Part shown: positions 38,535 to 45,724 of the stretch, in pieces
Layout: each line of letters starts with the position of its first letter
How positions within the stretch are numbered: the stretch's first letter is position 1
Assembly: GCA_947507965.1 (NCBI GenBank)
Contig: CANNQU010000020.1
Location: 1 to 45,724 of the forward strand
Length of the DNA: 45,724 nucleotides
Source of the DNA: Bacteroidota bacterium
Lineage (GTDB): Bacteria; Bacteroidota; Bacteroidia; UKL13-3
Direction: 5' to 3'
Made by a program: the position numbers and the translations under genes
The notes under the pieces: model-generated
What the model was told of the DNA's origin: nothing
The model's database searches: none
The model's input: only the letters and a program-made list of their open reading frames with translations

Positions 38535-38590
38535 CTTAACAGCGTGTAAGCACAACCCTCCGGGTATGCGCCTACACGCCAAACGATATA
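38535..38590. repeat. attC-like imperfect inverted repeat S1
   Basis: Arms GCGTGTAAGCAC (38542-38553) and GCGCCTACACGC (38568-38579) pair at 10 of 12 positions. CTTAAC is just upstream, and AACGATAT (38582-38589) follows the second arm. It lies 8 bp past the stop codon of the LamG gene. Confidence 0.6.
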
Positions 38591-38668
38591 GCTATTTTAA
38601 ACCGACCGTTCACAATAAACAGAGGAGAAGTAAACATTGAAAACAACTAGAAAAGACTAATTTGACAT

Positions 38669-39172
38669 ATGGAAATTAAAATTCAAACCACAGCAATTTA
38701 CAACTGCTCACTTGAAAGAGCATTTAAAGCACCTATACTTTGCGATGTAACTAAAGTACACACAGGATTTGGACTTATGCCAAAAGTCACGAAGACAACT
38801 AATGACGAGAATTGGGGTAAGATCGGTTCAATAAAAAATGTTTATGCCGGAAAATCCATAACCTTTAAAGGTGGGGAAGTTTCAACTGATGAGGTTATTG
38901 AGCGCATTGAAAATAAGTATTGGAAAGTAGAAGTTGGAAATTTCAAATCTTGGATGTTGAACATTTGGAAATTCACATTCGAGTGGACAACAATTGAAAT
39001 TGAACCTAAAAAAATACAAATCAATTACGACTACACGATTCACGGAAAAGGTATTTTATTCATCCCTTTTCAATGGCTTTTTGCAAAAGTATTTTATAAA
39101 ATGTATATGAAACAAGTTCTAGAAAATGTACGAAAAATGGCAGAAGGAAACGAACCATTTCTATACGACTAA
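38669..39172 (+). CDS. SRPBCC (START/Bet v1-like) family protein
   Basis: 167 residues. The N-terminal IQTTAIYNCSLERAFKAPI is the usual first strand and helix of SRPBCC proteins (polyketide cyclase/START-like hydrophobic-ligand fold). Later it has strands with WTTIEIEPKKIQINYDYTIHG and a long C-terminal helix (VFYKMYMKQVLENVRKMAEG). Small cytoplasmic protein; ligand unknown. The gene sits between inverted repeats S1 and S2 and may be one cassette. Confidence 0.8.
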   Translation: MEIKIQTTAIYNCSLERAFKAPILCDVTKVHTGFGLMPKVTKTTNDENWGKIGSIKNVYAGKSITFKGGEVSTDEVIERIENKYWKVEVGNFKSWMLNIWKFTFEWTTIEIEPKKIQINYDYTIHGKGILFIPFQWLFAKVFYKMYMKQVLENVRKMAEGNEPFLYD

Positions 39173-39189
39173 AGATAAAAACAGCCACT

Positions 39190-39320
39190 AATTACGGTTT
39201 GGCAAAAGTGGCGGTTCAGTGCTTCGTATGACCGTTTGTGGTTCAACAAACAGTTGTGCTTCGTATCAACATTTGTGGTGAAAATCGCCACCTTCGCCAA
39301 GCCGCAAAACGATATCAATA
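39190..39320. repeat. attC-like imperfect inverted repeat S2
   Basis: Arms at 39195-39213 (CGGTTTGGCAAAAGTGGCG) and 39286-39304 pair at 16 of 19 positions. The 72-bp loop contains GGCGGTTCAGTG and TTGTGCTTCGTATCAA, words also found in S4. AACGATAT follows at 39308-39315. Confidence 0.75.
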
Positions 39321-39360
39321 ATTTGATGACTATGTTCCAAAAAAACGAAATAAAATAATC

Positions 39361-40125
39361 ATGAAACTACTGACAACAATTTTCATCCTAACAATTCTCT
39401 CAGCTTGCGTACAAACCCCTACCAAGACAACTGCAACTGAAAAGAAAATTACAAGAAATATCCAACACGACATTAATTTTCTAATTCCAACTGGAGAATA
39501 TATTGTTGACATTATGGATGAAGTAACAATTTCTCCACGCAGACAAGAATTGCAGGCCAAATTTACGAAGGCAATGAAGGACAATCCTGAGTGGTTTATG
39601 CAACAACAAAAACTTGTTGAGATAACGGGTAAAGGAATTTCCTATGACCCAAAATTGGGAATGAAGGAAGCGGAATGGGAAGAGTATAAAAAGCTCATAA
39701 ATAATATGAGCGATATGCAAGTTGTTTCATCCGGGACAGCCAAAATTACAGTTACTAAAACTGACGACATAATATCTTTCAAGGCTGAAGGTAAACTTTC
39801 TTATTTAAACTCCACAACCATTGACCTCAAGAATAATGTTGTCAAAGTTTCTGGTTATACCCTAACTCCGTTGGACACTATTTGTGTAACCAATGATGAT
39901 AATGCCTTTAAAACCTCATGGCGTGGATACAAGTGGCTGTTTTCAGACCCAGCAAATGCAGTAATGCCATCATCTCAAGAAGAACTCACACACTTTTCAA
40001 TGAAGCTTTACAGTCTAACTCTTGGACTTTTTGAGAAGACTAGAAGGTCATATATTGAAATTTCGGGTTCTGAGATAAGTGAAGGAAAAAAGACGGTTGA
40101 ATATAAAATACCAATTGTGTTCTGA
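39361..40125 (+). CDS. Hypothetical lipoprotein
   Basis: 254 residues, not recognised. The signal peptide ends in lipobox LSAC (MKLLTTIFILTILSAC, then VQTPTK). The mature protein is mixed and hydrophilic, with acidic and basic patches and no visible catalytic motif. It is bounded by inverted repeats S2 and S3, so it may be one cassette. Function unknown. Confidence 0.75.
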   Translation: MKLLTTIFILTILSACVQTPTKTTATEKKITRNIQHDINFLIPTGEYIVDIMDEVTISPRRQELQAKFTKAMKDNPEWFMQQQKLVEITGKGISYDPKLGMKEAEWEEYKKLINNMSDMQVVSSGTAKITVTKTDDIISFKAEGKLSYLNSTTIDLKNNVVKVSGYTLTPLDTICVTNDDNAFKTSWRGYKWLFSDPANAVMPSSQEELTHFSMKLYSLTLGLFEKTRRSYIEISGSEISEGKKTVEYKIPIVF

Positions 40126-40139
40126 TGAGAACTATTAAT

Positions 40140-40320
40140 GCAGCTAGCAGATGGGTTTAGAGCAATTTACTTTTGTGGGAGGGTACTCCGGTAATAAAGA
40201 GTATTGCTTCCTCTAACTTTTTTCGTAGTTTTGACGAGTACCGTTCCAAGCGCCACAAAAGTAAATTACTCAAACCGCAGAAACGATATCTGCAATGTTT
40301 GGAAACCGTTAAACATGAAA
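40140..40320. repeat. attC-like imperfect inverted repeat S3 with bulged base
   Basis: Arms at 40154-40178 and 40253-40276 pair over 23 bp with one mismatch and a single extrahelical A on the 5' side (GGTTTaGAG against GGTTTGAG). A second inner stem (GGTACTC/GAGTACC) lies within the loop. AACGATAT follows at 40282-40289, and a GTTAAAC core (GTTRRRY) occurs at 40308-40314. Confidence 0.75.
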
Positions 40321-40405
40321 CTTGACAACTAAATATTAAATTTGTTAACTAAAAAACGGGGAAGCTGAAAACCGAAAAGAGTAACCAATAACTAATTTAA
40401 AATAC

Positions 40406-40834
40406 ATGGACTTTAAAATTAACATTCTCGCTGTGTTGGTTGCTGTTGTAGCCAACTTTATTCTTGGTTCAATTTGGTATATGCCACTTTTTGGAAAAGT
40501 TTGGGGAAAAGAAATGGGGTATGACCCTAATTTGAAACCTGACAAGAAAGAAATGATGAAAGGAATGGCTTTTATGGTAATTGGAAATTTTCTTTTTGCA
40601 TGGGTGCTTGCCTGGACAATGGCTGGTTGGCAGTTTATCCCTGGTGCAAATGAAATGGGACCATTGGTGAATGCAATAAATTCTGCGATTTTTCTATGGC
40701 TTGGATTTTATATTCCCGGCAATTTGACAAATACAGTTTGGGAGAAAAAATCTTGGACGTTATTTGGAATTAATGCGGGGTATCAATTAGCGTCATTGTT
40801 AGTGGTTGCTTTTATTCTTACCTATTGGAAATAA
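40406..40834 (+). CDS. DUF1761 family membrane protein
   Basis: 142 residues. The opening ILAVLVAVVANFILGSIWYM and the LFGKVWGKEMG motif are typical of DUF1761. Four hydrophobic helices can be seen (about 5-25, 50-70, 85-103, 118-138). Function unknown; related genes are often found in accessory regions. TfoX-like and DUF1059-like genes follow with short gaps, so the three may be one transcription unit between S3 and S4. Confidence 0.85.
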   Translation: MDFKINILAVLVAVVANFILGSIWYMPLFGKVWGKEMGYDPNLKPDKKEMMKGMAFMVIGNFLFAWVLAWTMAGWQFIPGANEMGPLVNAINSAIFLWLGFYIPGNLTNTVWEKKSWTLFGINAGYQLASLLVVAFILTYWK

Positions 40835-40847
40835 AAACAATTACAAC

Positions 40848-41189
40848 ATGGCTTACAACGAAAAATTAGCAAATAGAATTCGTGAAGCACTTCAAGACCT
40901 TCCAATAATTGAAGAAAAGGAAATGATGGGTGGCCTGACATTTATGGTGAATGAAAAAATGTGCGTAGGAATTATAAAAGACGAAATGATGTGCCGAATT
41001 GACCCCACCTTTCACGAAACAGTAGTTGAAATGGCAGGTTGCAGGACAATGGATTTCACCAAACGACCAATGAAAGGTTATGTAATGGTGGACGATACAG
41101 GGATGAAAACCAAAAAGGAATTCGATTATTGGATTAATCTCTCCTTAGATTTCAATAGCAAAGCCAAGTCATCAAAAAAGAAAAAGTAA
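40848..41189 (+). CDS. TfoX N-terminal domain family protein
   Basis: 113 residues from the ATG at 40848 (MAYNEKLANRIREAL). The upstream in-frame codons overlap the end of the DUF1761 gene and are an unlikely start. Conserved blocks EMMGGLTFMVNEKMC and RPMKGYVMVDDTGM match the TfoX N-terminal fold (RmpG-like). The C-terminus is Lys/Ser-rich. TfoX relatives regulate competence in some bacteria, but this short form has no C-terminal half and a role cannot be claimed. It follows DUF1761 by 13 bp. Confidence 0.88.
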   Translation: MAYNEKLANRIREALQDLPIIEEKEMMGGLTFMVNEKMCVGIIKDEMMCRIDPTFHETVVEMAGCRTMDFTKRPMKGYVMVDDTGMKTKKEFDYWINLSLDFNSKAKSSKKKK

Positions 41190-41239
41190 TTTTATTAATT
41201 AATCATCGACCGACAAAAAAAATAACGAATTTGAAAACA

Positions 41240-41458
41240 ATGACGTGTAAGCAATTAGGTGGAGCATGTGAAAAAGAATTCCATGCAGATACATTTGAAT
41301 CAATGGCTGATCAAAGCAAAAAACATGCAATGGAGATGTTTCAACGTGGCGACAAAGCCCATTTAGACGCAATGAATAAAATGCAAGAACTTATGCAAAC
41401 ACCAGACGCCATGAAGGAATGGTTTGAAAATAAAAGAAAGGAATTCAATTCACTCTAA
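41240..41458 (+). CDS. DUF1059-like small protein
   Basis: 72 residues from the ATG at 41240 (MTCKQLGGACEKEFHADTFE). The earlier TTG at 41231 gives only three more residues and is less likely. The CKQLGGACEKEF block and helical acidic/basic pattern fit DUF1059-type small proteins; Cys residues could bind metal but are few. Function unknown. It is the last of the three-gene stretch between S3 and S4. Confidence 0.75.
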   Translation: MTCKQLGGACEKEFHADTFESMADQSKKHAMEMFQRGDKAHLDAMNKMQELMQTPDAMKEWFENKRKEFNSL

Positions 41459-41487
41459 TGTTGAGAGGACCGACAGAGAACACTTCA

Positions 41488-41620
41488 CATAACGGCACCT
41501 GCAAGAAATTGGCGGTTCAGTGGTTAAATGAAGCTTTGTGCTTCGTATCAAGTTCAGTGGTGGTAGACCGTTTTGTGCTCCGAAATCGCCAACTTCTTGT
41601 AGCTGCCAACCGAAACCACC
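41488..41620. repeat. attC-like imperfect inverted repeat S4
   Basis: Arms at 41494-41514 and 41587-41607 pair at 18 of 21 positions. The 72-bp loop contains GGCGGTTCAGTG and TTTGTGCTTCGTATCAA, as in S2, but AACGATAT is absent after the second arm (GCCAACCGAAAC instead). Confidence 0.75.
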
Positions 41621-41639
41621 AATTATAAACAACATCATT

Positions 41640-42014
41640 ATGACAAGGAAAATTACAAATTACTATTGGGTTTTTATCGTATTGCTACAAGTTGGAATCA
41701 TAATTAAAAAATTAATGTTTAATGGGATTCATATCCAAAATTCCATGACTTTAGTGGATGCATTCTTTTCCATTTTATGGAATATGGTTGCTCTTTTGGG
41801 TGCGTTGATTTTTATTTATAACAGATTTTATAAAAATAGAGTATTACTTAGCTGGGAAATACCACTTTCAGCATTTTTAGCACTTGATGGAGTCTCAAAT
41901 AGTATAGCACAATTTATAAGACTAGACAGTTATTTAGTTTTATATACGAGTCTAATTGTTGCTCCAGTATTATTGTTTATGACTTATTATATTTGGAAAG
42001 CTGAACAGAAATAA
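41640..42014 (+). CDS. Hypothetical small membrane protein
   Basis: 124 residues from the ATG at 41640 (MTRKITNYYWVFIVLLQVGI). The open frame extends upstream to 41538 through the S4 repeat, which is not coding. Hydrophobic helices lie at about 8-24, 35-58 and 93-118. Not recognised; no catalytic motif. It is bounded by S4 and S5 and may be a cassette. AT-rich. Confidence 0.75.
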   Translation: MTRKITNYYWVFIVLLQVGIIIKKLMFNGIHIQNSMTLVDAFFSILWNMVALLGALIFIYNRFYKNRVLLSWEIPLSAFLALDGVSNSIAQFIRLDSYLVLYTSLIVAPVLLFMTYYIWKAEQK

Positions 42015-42088
42015 TAAGGAAACACTCTTGAGTTCTCTTTTAATACCACTCATTTTGAGCAAAACAGGGACAGAATAACTGGTGGTAA

Positions 42089-42137
42089 CAACATAGGCTT
42101 CGTCGCGCCCGCAGGACGCACGATGAAGCCTATGTTG
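42089..42137. repeat. Inverted repeat S5 in a non-coding stretch
   Basis: The outer arms CAACATAGGCTTC (42089-42101) and GAAGCCTATGTTG (42125-42137) are complementary over 13 bp without a mismatch. The pairing extends inward with one or two mismatches (CGTCGCG on the left, GCACGAT on the right). The gap between 42015 and 42649 holds no gene, only this element and the A copy of the hairpin repeat. Confidence 0.7.
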
Positions 42138-42371
42138 CACGGAACCTTTGGTAGTTTTAATCTTTCTACGGGGATTGCGTTGTTGTTTCTGTTTTTGAAA
42201 ATAACTTGGTGAGCATAATTTTCAATCTTACAAACTATACGACCTTACCATAGCTGGCTCGTTCACTAAAAATGTCCACCGGACATTTTCTTAACGCTCG
42301 GCCCTCAAGCAGAAGTAATTAAGCCATCCTCGTTGTACTTCGTTTCGTTTGCTGATGGGATCGATGATAAT

Positions 42372-42510
42372 CAACTACGGGTGTGGCTAATACAAGACCA
42401 TGGCTCACAACACCACTACTCATAACTGGCCGATAGGCAAACCGCCGCCACATTCGTTATATTTGTTTCGGAATGGATGGTAGGCGGCACTTCGCCTATC
42501 GGCCATGACC
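42372..42510 (+). repeat. 139-bp repeat A with hairpin arms (second copy at 45220)
   Basis: Starts CAACTACGGGTGTGGC and ends GGCCATGACCTTA. Contains arms GGCCGATAGGCAAACCGCCGCC (42428-42449, first 20 shown in part) and the opposite arm 42484-42505, which pair closely, with a loop ATTCGTTATATTTGTTTC-like in between. The copy at 45220-45359 is about 85% identical by eye. Confidence 0.8.
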
Positions 42511-42649
42511 TTACCTGCAAAGTTTCTGTGGTAAATCAAATATTCGTTTTTCAAATCAGATTTTGTAGTAAAAATCCCGACCTTCGTATCGCTGTAAAAC
42601 CGTTAAGGCCAAGCATTGAAATAAATTCGTGTATTTAAATAGTAGAAAA

Positions 42650-43765
42650 ATGAGAACTACATTCCTGATTTTATTAGTACTATGGACATCAACATTGTTC
42701 AGCCAATATCCGTGGCAACGACCTCTTAAAACGGCATGGTCTACTGATGGTATTACTTTTAACGCCCCAACTATTTTTCAAGACTCTTCCGGTGTACCTT
42801 CCTTCATAAAATGGAAAGGGGATACACTAATTTGTGCTTTTCAATGGTTCAGACTGCCCATAGGATCTCCGAGTTGGGATAGGGTGGCAGTAAAATTCTC
42901 ATACGATAACGGAATAACATGGTCGCAACCAACTCCAATTAAGGTAAATGGACTTCCGCCAAATTACCAGAGACCATTCGATCCCACGCTGGTTGTTTTT
43001 AATGATGATAGTATCCGTATTTATTTCTCATCAAGTGACGGATTCCCCATTGGTGGTTTGGATTCAACAGTAAATACCTATTCGGCTAAAAGCACCGATG
43101 GCATTAACTATACTTTTGAAATAAATGCAAGGGTTGATGAGCTACATAAAAGGGTTATTGATCCTGCCGTGATCTATTTCAAAAATGCGAATCACTATTT
43201 ATCACCTATAGGCAGCCCGCAGCAAGGAGCATATCATTATGTTTCTCCCAATGGTCTTAATTTTATGAAGGTGCAAGATATTCCATCTGACCAAAACCAT
43301 AATTGGACTGGCAATTATATGATGAACGATACCAATGAGCTTCGATTTTATGGCGCGGGAGGCGCGGGTGTTTGGTTTAATTCAACATCCAATGGAGGTA
43401 TATGGAATGGATATGTAAATACAAATATTCAAGGCGGAGACCCTAGTGTATTAAAAGTATCTGCTACTAAATATCAAATGGTATATGTTGGCAACCCATA
43501 CTCAAACGGTACTAACCGGGAAGAAGCCAAGATGGAACGTATCACTATTTTTCCAAACCCAGCGAAAAGTGAAATTAATGTAAAAGTGAATGCAACATTA
43601 CGAGGCTTTGCATTTACTGTTTATGACAACACAGGAAAGGCCGTATTATCAGGAAAAATCACTTCGGAAAACACCATTATGGCATTGGATAATATACCGG
43701 TAGGTATATATTTGCTCCGTGTTGGAAATCATTTGAATCAAGCATTTTACGTTATTAAAGAATAA
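42650..43765 (+). CDS. Secreted BNR/Asp-box (sialidase-like propeller) protein with T9SS sorting tail
   Basis: 371 residues from the ATG at 42650 (MRTTFLILLVLWTSTLFSQY); the upstream in-frame ATG at 42629 would put seven non-signal residues in front. After the signal peptide the repeats are propeller-like, with an Asp-box-type SYDNGITWSQP and related motifs (RPFDPTLVVFNDDSIRIYFSS). Catalytic residues of sialidase are not evident, so a carbohydrate-binding or structural role is possible. From TIFPNPAKSEINVK to VIKE is a T9SS tail similar to that of the LamG protein. It follows the accessory region after a 600-bp gap. Confidence 0.85.
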   Translation: MRTTFLILLVLWTSTLFSQYPWQRPLKTAWSTDGITFNAPTIFQDSSGVPSFIKWKGDTLICAFQWFRLPIGSPSWDRVAVKFSYDNGITWSQPTPIKVNGLPPNYQRPFDPTLVVFNDDSIRIYFSSSDGFPIGGLDSTVNTYSAKSTDGINYTFEINARVDELHKRVIDPAVIYFKNANHYLSPIGSPQQGAYHYVSPNGLNFMKVQDIPSDQNHNWTGNYMMNDTNELRFYGAGGAGVWFNSTSNGGIWNGYVNTNIQGGDPSVLKVSATKYQMVYVGNPYSNGTNREEAKMERITIFPNPAKSEINVKVNATLRGFAFTVYDNTGKAVLSGKITSENTIMALDNIPVGIYLLRVGNHLNQAFYVIKE

Positions 43766-43786
43766 AGCCCAACCATTATCATTACT

Positions 43787-44497
43787 ATGGTCACCATTAT
43801 GATCGATTTATCGTCTGCGGATAATCAAATTCACGATGTCACGAATTTTCAGGATCTCGTTTGCACGCCGTTTCATGGCGAAATTAATGCGATTTGCTGG
43901 ACACGTAAACTCATTGGTGATTTTTCGGAGATTGTTAAAAAGATAGCGTTAAGCGAGAATATCGCAGTCGTTGAAGCAAAAGAGCTTTTAGAGCTTCCGT
44001 TGAGTGAACAGGGGCAACTTGCCCGTGAAATTATCATGAATGACATGAAGCTCTTGAAAGATCTGGGTGCAGCACCAATCCTTAATTTGATAAAGTACTA
44101 TGAGAGAGATGAGAACGATCCGTTTTTCCCTACCGATGTTTATTCGTTTCATGTAGATCGCTCTCCTTTGCCCATCGATACCTTTTTATGCACTTACTAT
44201 GGCGAGTCGAGTGAGCTATTACCCAATGCACAAGCCGAACAAAAAGTGCTTGTTCCTGAAATACGTCGTGAACTCAAAAAACGATACGAGGGTGAAGATG
44301 AAGGATTTGAAGCCTTTTTAAGTGCGCATTTTTTTGATCTGCATTATCGGGCTAAACCTCAGGCACATCCTATTAGCGTAGGACTCGGTACGATATGCAG
44401 GTTGGCGGTAGATCATCCTGAAAGTAACGTTCTTCCGTGTGTTCACCGCGCACCAAAGGAAAAGACGGGTGAGCATCGCTTGTTGTTGATTTGTTGA
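43787..44497 (+). CDS. DUF1826-like protein
   Basis: 236 residues. The central FHVDRSPL and CTYYGESSELLP motifs, with HRAP followed by EHRLLLIC near the C-terminus, resemble the DUF1826 family pattern (family name from recall). His and Asp of the HVD motif and the late His could coordinate a metal. Function unknown. It starts 22 bp after the BNR gene and may be co-transcribed. Base composition is closer to the housekeeping genes than to the AT-rich cassette genes. Confidence 0.65.
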   Translation: MVTIMIDLSSADNQIHDVTNFQDLVCTPFHGEINAICWTRKLIGDFSEIVKKIALSENIAVVEAKELLELPLSEQGQLAREIIMNDMKLLKDLGAAPILNLIKYYERDENDPFFPTDVYSFHVDRSPLPIDTFLCTYYGESSELLPNAQAEQKVLVPEIRRELKKRYEGEDEGFEAFLSAHFFDLHYRAKPQAHPISVGLGTICRLAVDHPESNVLPCVHRAPKEKTGEHRLLLIC

Positions 44498-45219
44498 AGG
44501 TGAAATCATTACGTACCAATTTTTCTGTGGTCAATACGTATTACGGATTCAAATTTATTATTCAAATTTACTGCACGAATAAAAGGGGTACCCATCTTTT
44601 GCGTTTGGGGGTAAAATAGAAGAACCAATATCACTCCAGTTTTGTTCTTGTTTTTTGTTCAGACAATACTTTAGCTGTTCGCCTTTTTGATGCTCTCTGA
44701 TAGAAACCCCCAATAAAAAAACCACATAAATACTGAAACCGTCAATCTGTGTGGCATTTTTCCTAAATTTTCACCTTCCATAAATACATTGTCTGAACTG
44801 CTGATTTTACTGATTAATGGATTACGCTGATTTTGACTATCTCTTTTTCCTTCTGTGTCATCGTTTAATCCGTCTAATCGGTGATTCCTATTCGTTGATT
44901 CAGAATTTACCATCTAGAATCAATAGTGGACTCTATAGTATAAAAATGGCATAAACATATCACTGAAAGTACTGATTAGGTTGAGATGTTATCTTATTCC
45001 CTAAATGCCACCCCTCGTTCAAAGTGGAGTGATCCAGTAGATTAAATTGCCTGAATAGTTTTTACTGAACTGGCAGGTATTTTTTAAAAGGTAAATTGGC
45101 AGTGGCCTCATTTTTTATACCGTCGATGAAAACACATGCACCTATCAGGCTGTACAAACGCAATATTTTAATCTTAAAAACTTTTGCTTCAATGGGTATT
45201 GTTTTTGGCGCGGGATGAA
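44498..45219. other. Non-coding stretch with degenerate GATTA-rich repeat
   Basis: About 720 bp with no recognised gene. Between about 44790 and 44890 is a series of related words (ACTGATTAATGGATTACGC, TTTAATCCGTCTAATCGG) resembling a widespread intergenic repeat of Bacteroidota. A minus-strand open frame at 44671-44913 overlaps this repeat and is not supported as a gene. Confidence 0.5.
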
Positions 45220-45359
45220 CAACTACGGGTGTGACTCATACAAGGCCATGGCTCACACCACTACTTATACCCGGCCGATAGGCAAAATGCCGCCACATTC
45301 GTACTATTTGTTTCGGAATGGATGGTAGGCGGCACCTCGCTTATCGGCCATGACGTTAG
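45220..45359 (+). repeat. 140-bp repeat B (second copy of the 42372 hairpin repeat)
   Basis: Starts CAACTACGGGTGTGAC and ends GGCCATGACGTTA. The arms GGCCGATAGGC... and ...TATCGGCC are kept. It shares the loop word TTTGTTTCGGAATGGATGG with the copy at 42372. The sequence immediately after is GCGGGC rather than CCTGC. Confidence 0.8.
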
Positions 45360-45557
45360 CGGGCAATTTTATGAGGTATCCCCTAAAAACACCAACTATT
45401 ATAATTTTGATATTCCTGTTTTATCGAATTCAAAAGCCTGTATTTGTGCCCCCCAGCATCAGGATTTCTTGACAACGGGGAATTAAAGGAATACGATTTT
45501 ATAGCATTATGGCAAACAACAGGGGCTAAGAGCTAAAAAAATCTGGTACATAAAAAA

Positions 45558-45584
45558 ACCCCATCATTTTACAATGATGAGGTT
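45558..45584 (-). terminator. Terminator after the 5S rRNA gene
   Basis: On the minus strand, arms AACCTCATCATT and AATGATGGGGTT pair (45573-45584 with 45558-45569) around a 3-base loop, followed by a T-run (45552-45557 on the plus strand is A's). It lies just after the 3' end of the 5S gene and would end an rRNA operon. Confidence 0.85.
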
Positions 45585-45593
45585 CTTTAGAAT

Positions 45594-45702
<109 letters not shown>

Positions 45703-45724
45703 GAAGATCGTTGACTCACAAGAA

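Noticed and set aside
41538-41639. N-terminal extension of the small membrane protein to 41538
   Set aside because: It reads through inverted repeat S4; translation from ATG 41640 gives a normal membrane-protein start.
44671-44913. Minus-strand open frame of 80 codons
   Set aside because: It lies over the GATTA-rich repeat and shows no protein family features.

Overview
The window is chromosomal DNA from a member of the Bacteroidota. The evidence is a gliding/type IX secretion (T9SS) locus (gldK, gldL, gldM, PorP/SprF), five predicted secreted proteins with T9SS C-terminal sorting tails, and upstream elements of the Bacteroidota -7 form TAnnTTTG. I cannot place it below phylum from the sequence alone.

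Layout. 1-4.5 kb: minus-strand T9SS block, with gldM running off the left edge, then gldL, gldK and a PorP/SprF-like outer-membrane protein. 4.7-11.4 kb: membrane acyltransferase, a secreted T9SS-sorted alpha-amylase, a bacilliredoxin, and glgB (glycogen branching enzyme), so extracellular starch breakdown sits beside intracellular glycogen synthesis. 11.5-13.8 kb: a DUF2452-like gene broken by a single-base frameshift, then atpC and atpD. 14.4-25.7 kb: core metabolism and surface-sugar genes (dcd, a GT2 fusion protein, pyrD, an RDD protein, metG, a sugar-nucleotide transferase, a cytidylyltransferase-like protein, a GNAT). 25.8-26.0 kb: a remnant of a REP-associated HUH transposase. 26.1-28.9 kb: polA. 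29.1-34.9 kb: a 1921-residue secreted protein built on six repeats spaced exactly 498 bp apart. 35.1-37.3 kb: a lipoprotein with a DUF1566-like domain, a GNAT with a TTG start, and era.

37.5-44.5 kb is an accessory region. All its genes are on the plus strand and look more AT-rich than the rest. Small unrelated genes (SRPBCC, lipoprotein, DUF1761, TfoX-like, DUF1059-like, small membrane protein) are separated by long imperfect inverted repeats. Three of these end in the same 8-mer AACGATAT, and two others share loop words. This resembles a gene-cassette array without an integrase (CALIN-like), flanked by two T9SS cargo genes with related tails. It is the most interesting system in the window.

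44.5-45.7 kb: a non-coding stretch with a degenerate GATTA-rich repeat and a second copy of a roughly 140-bp hairpin repeat, then a terminator and the 5S rRNA gene on the minus strand. That implies an rRNA operon whose 23S and 16S genes lie beyond the right edge.
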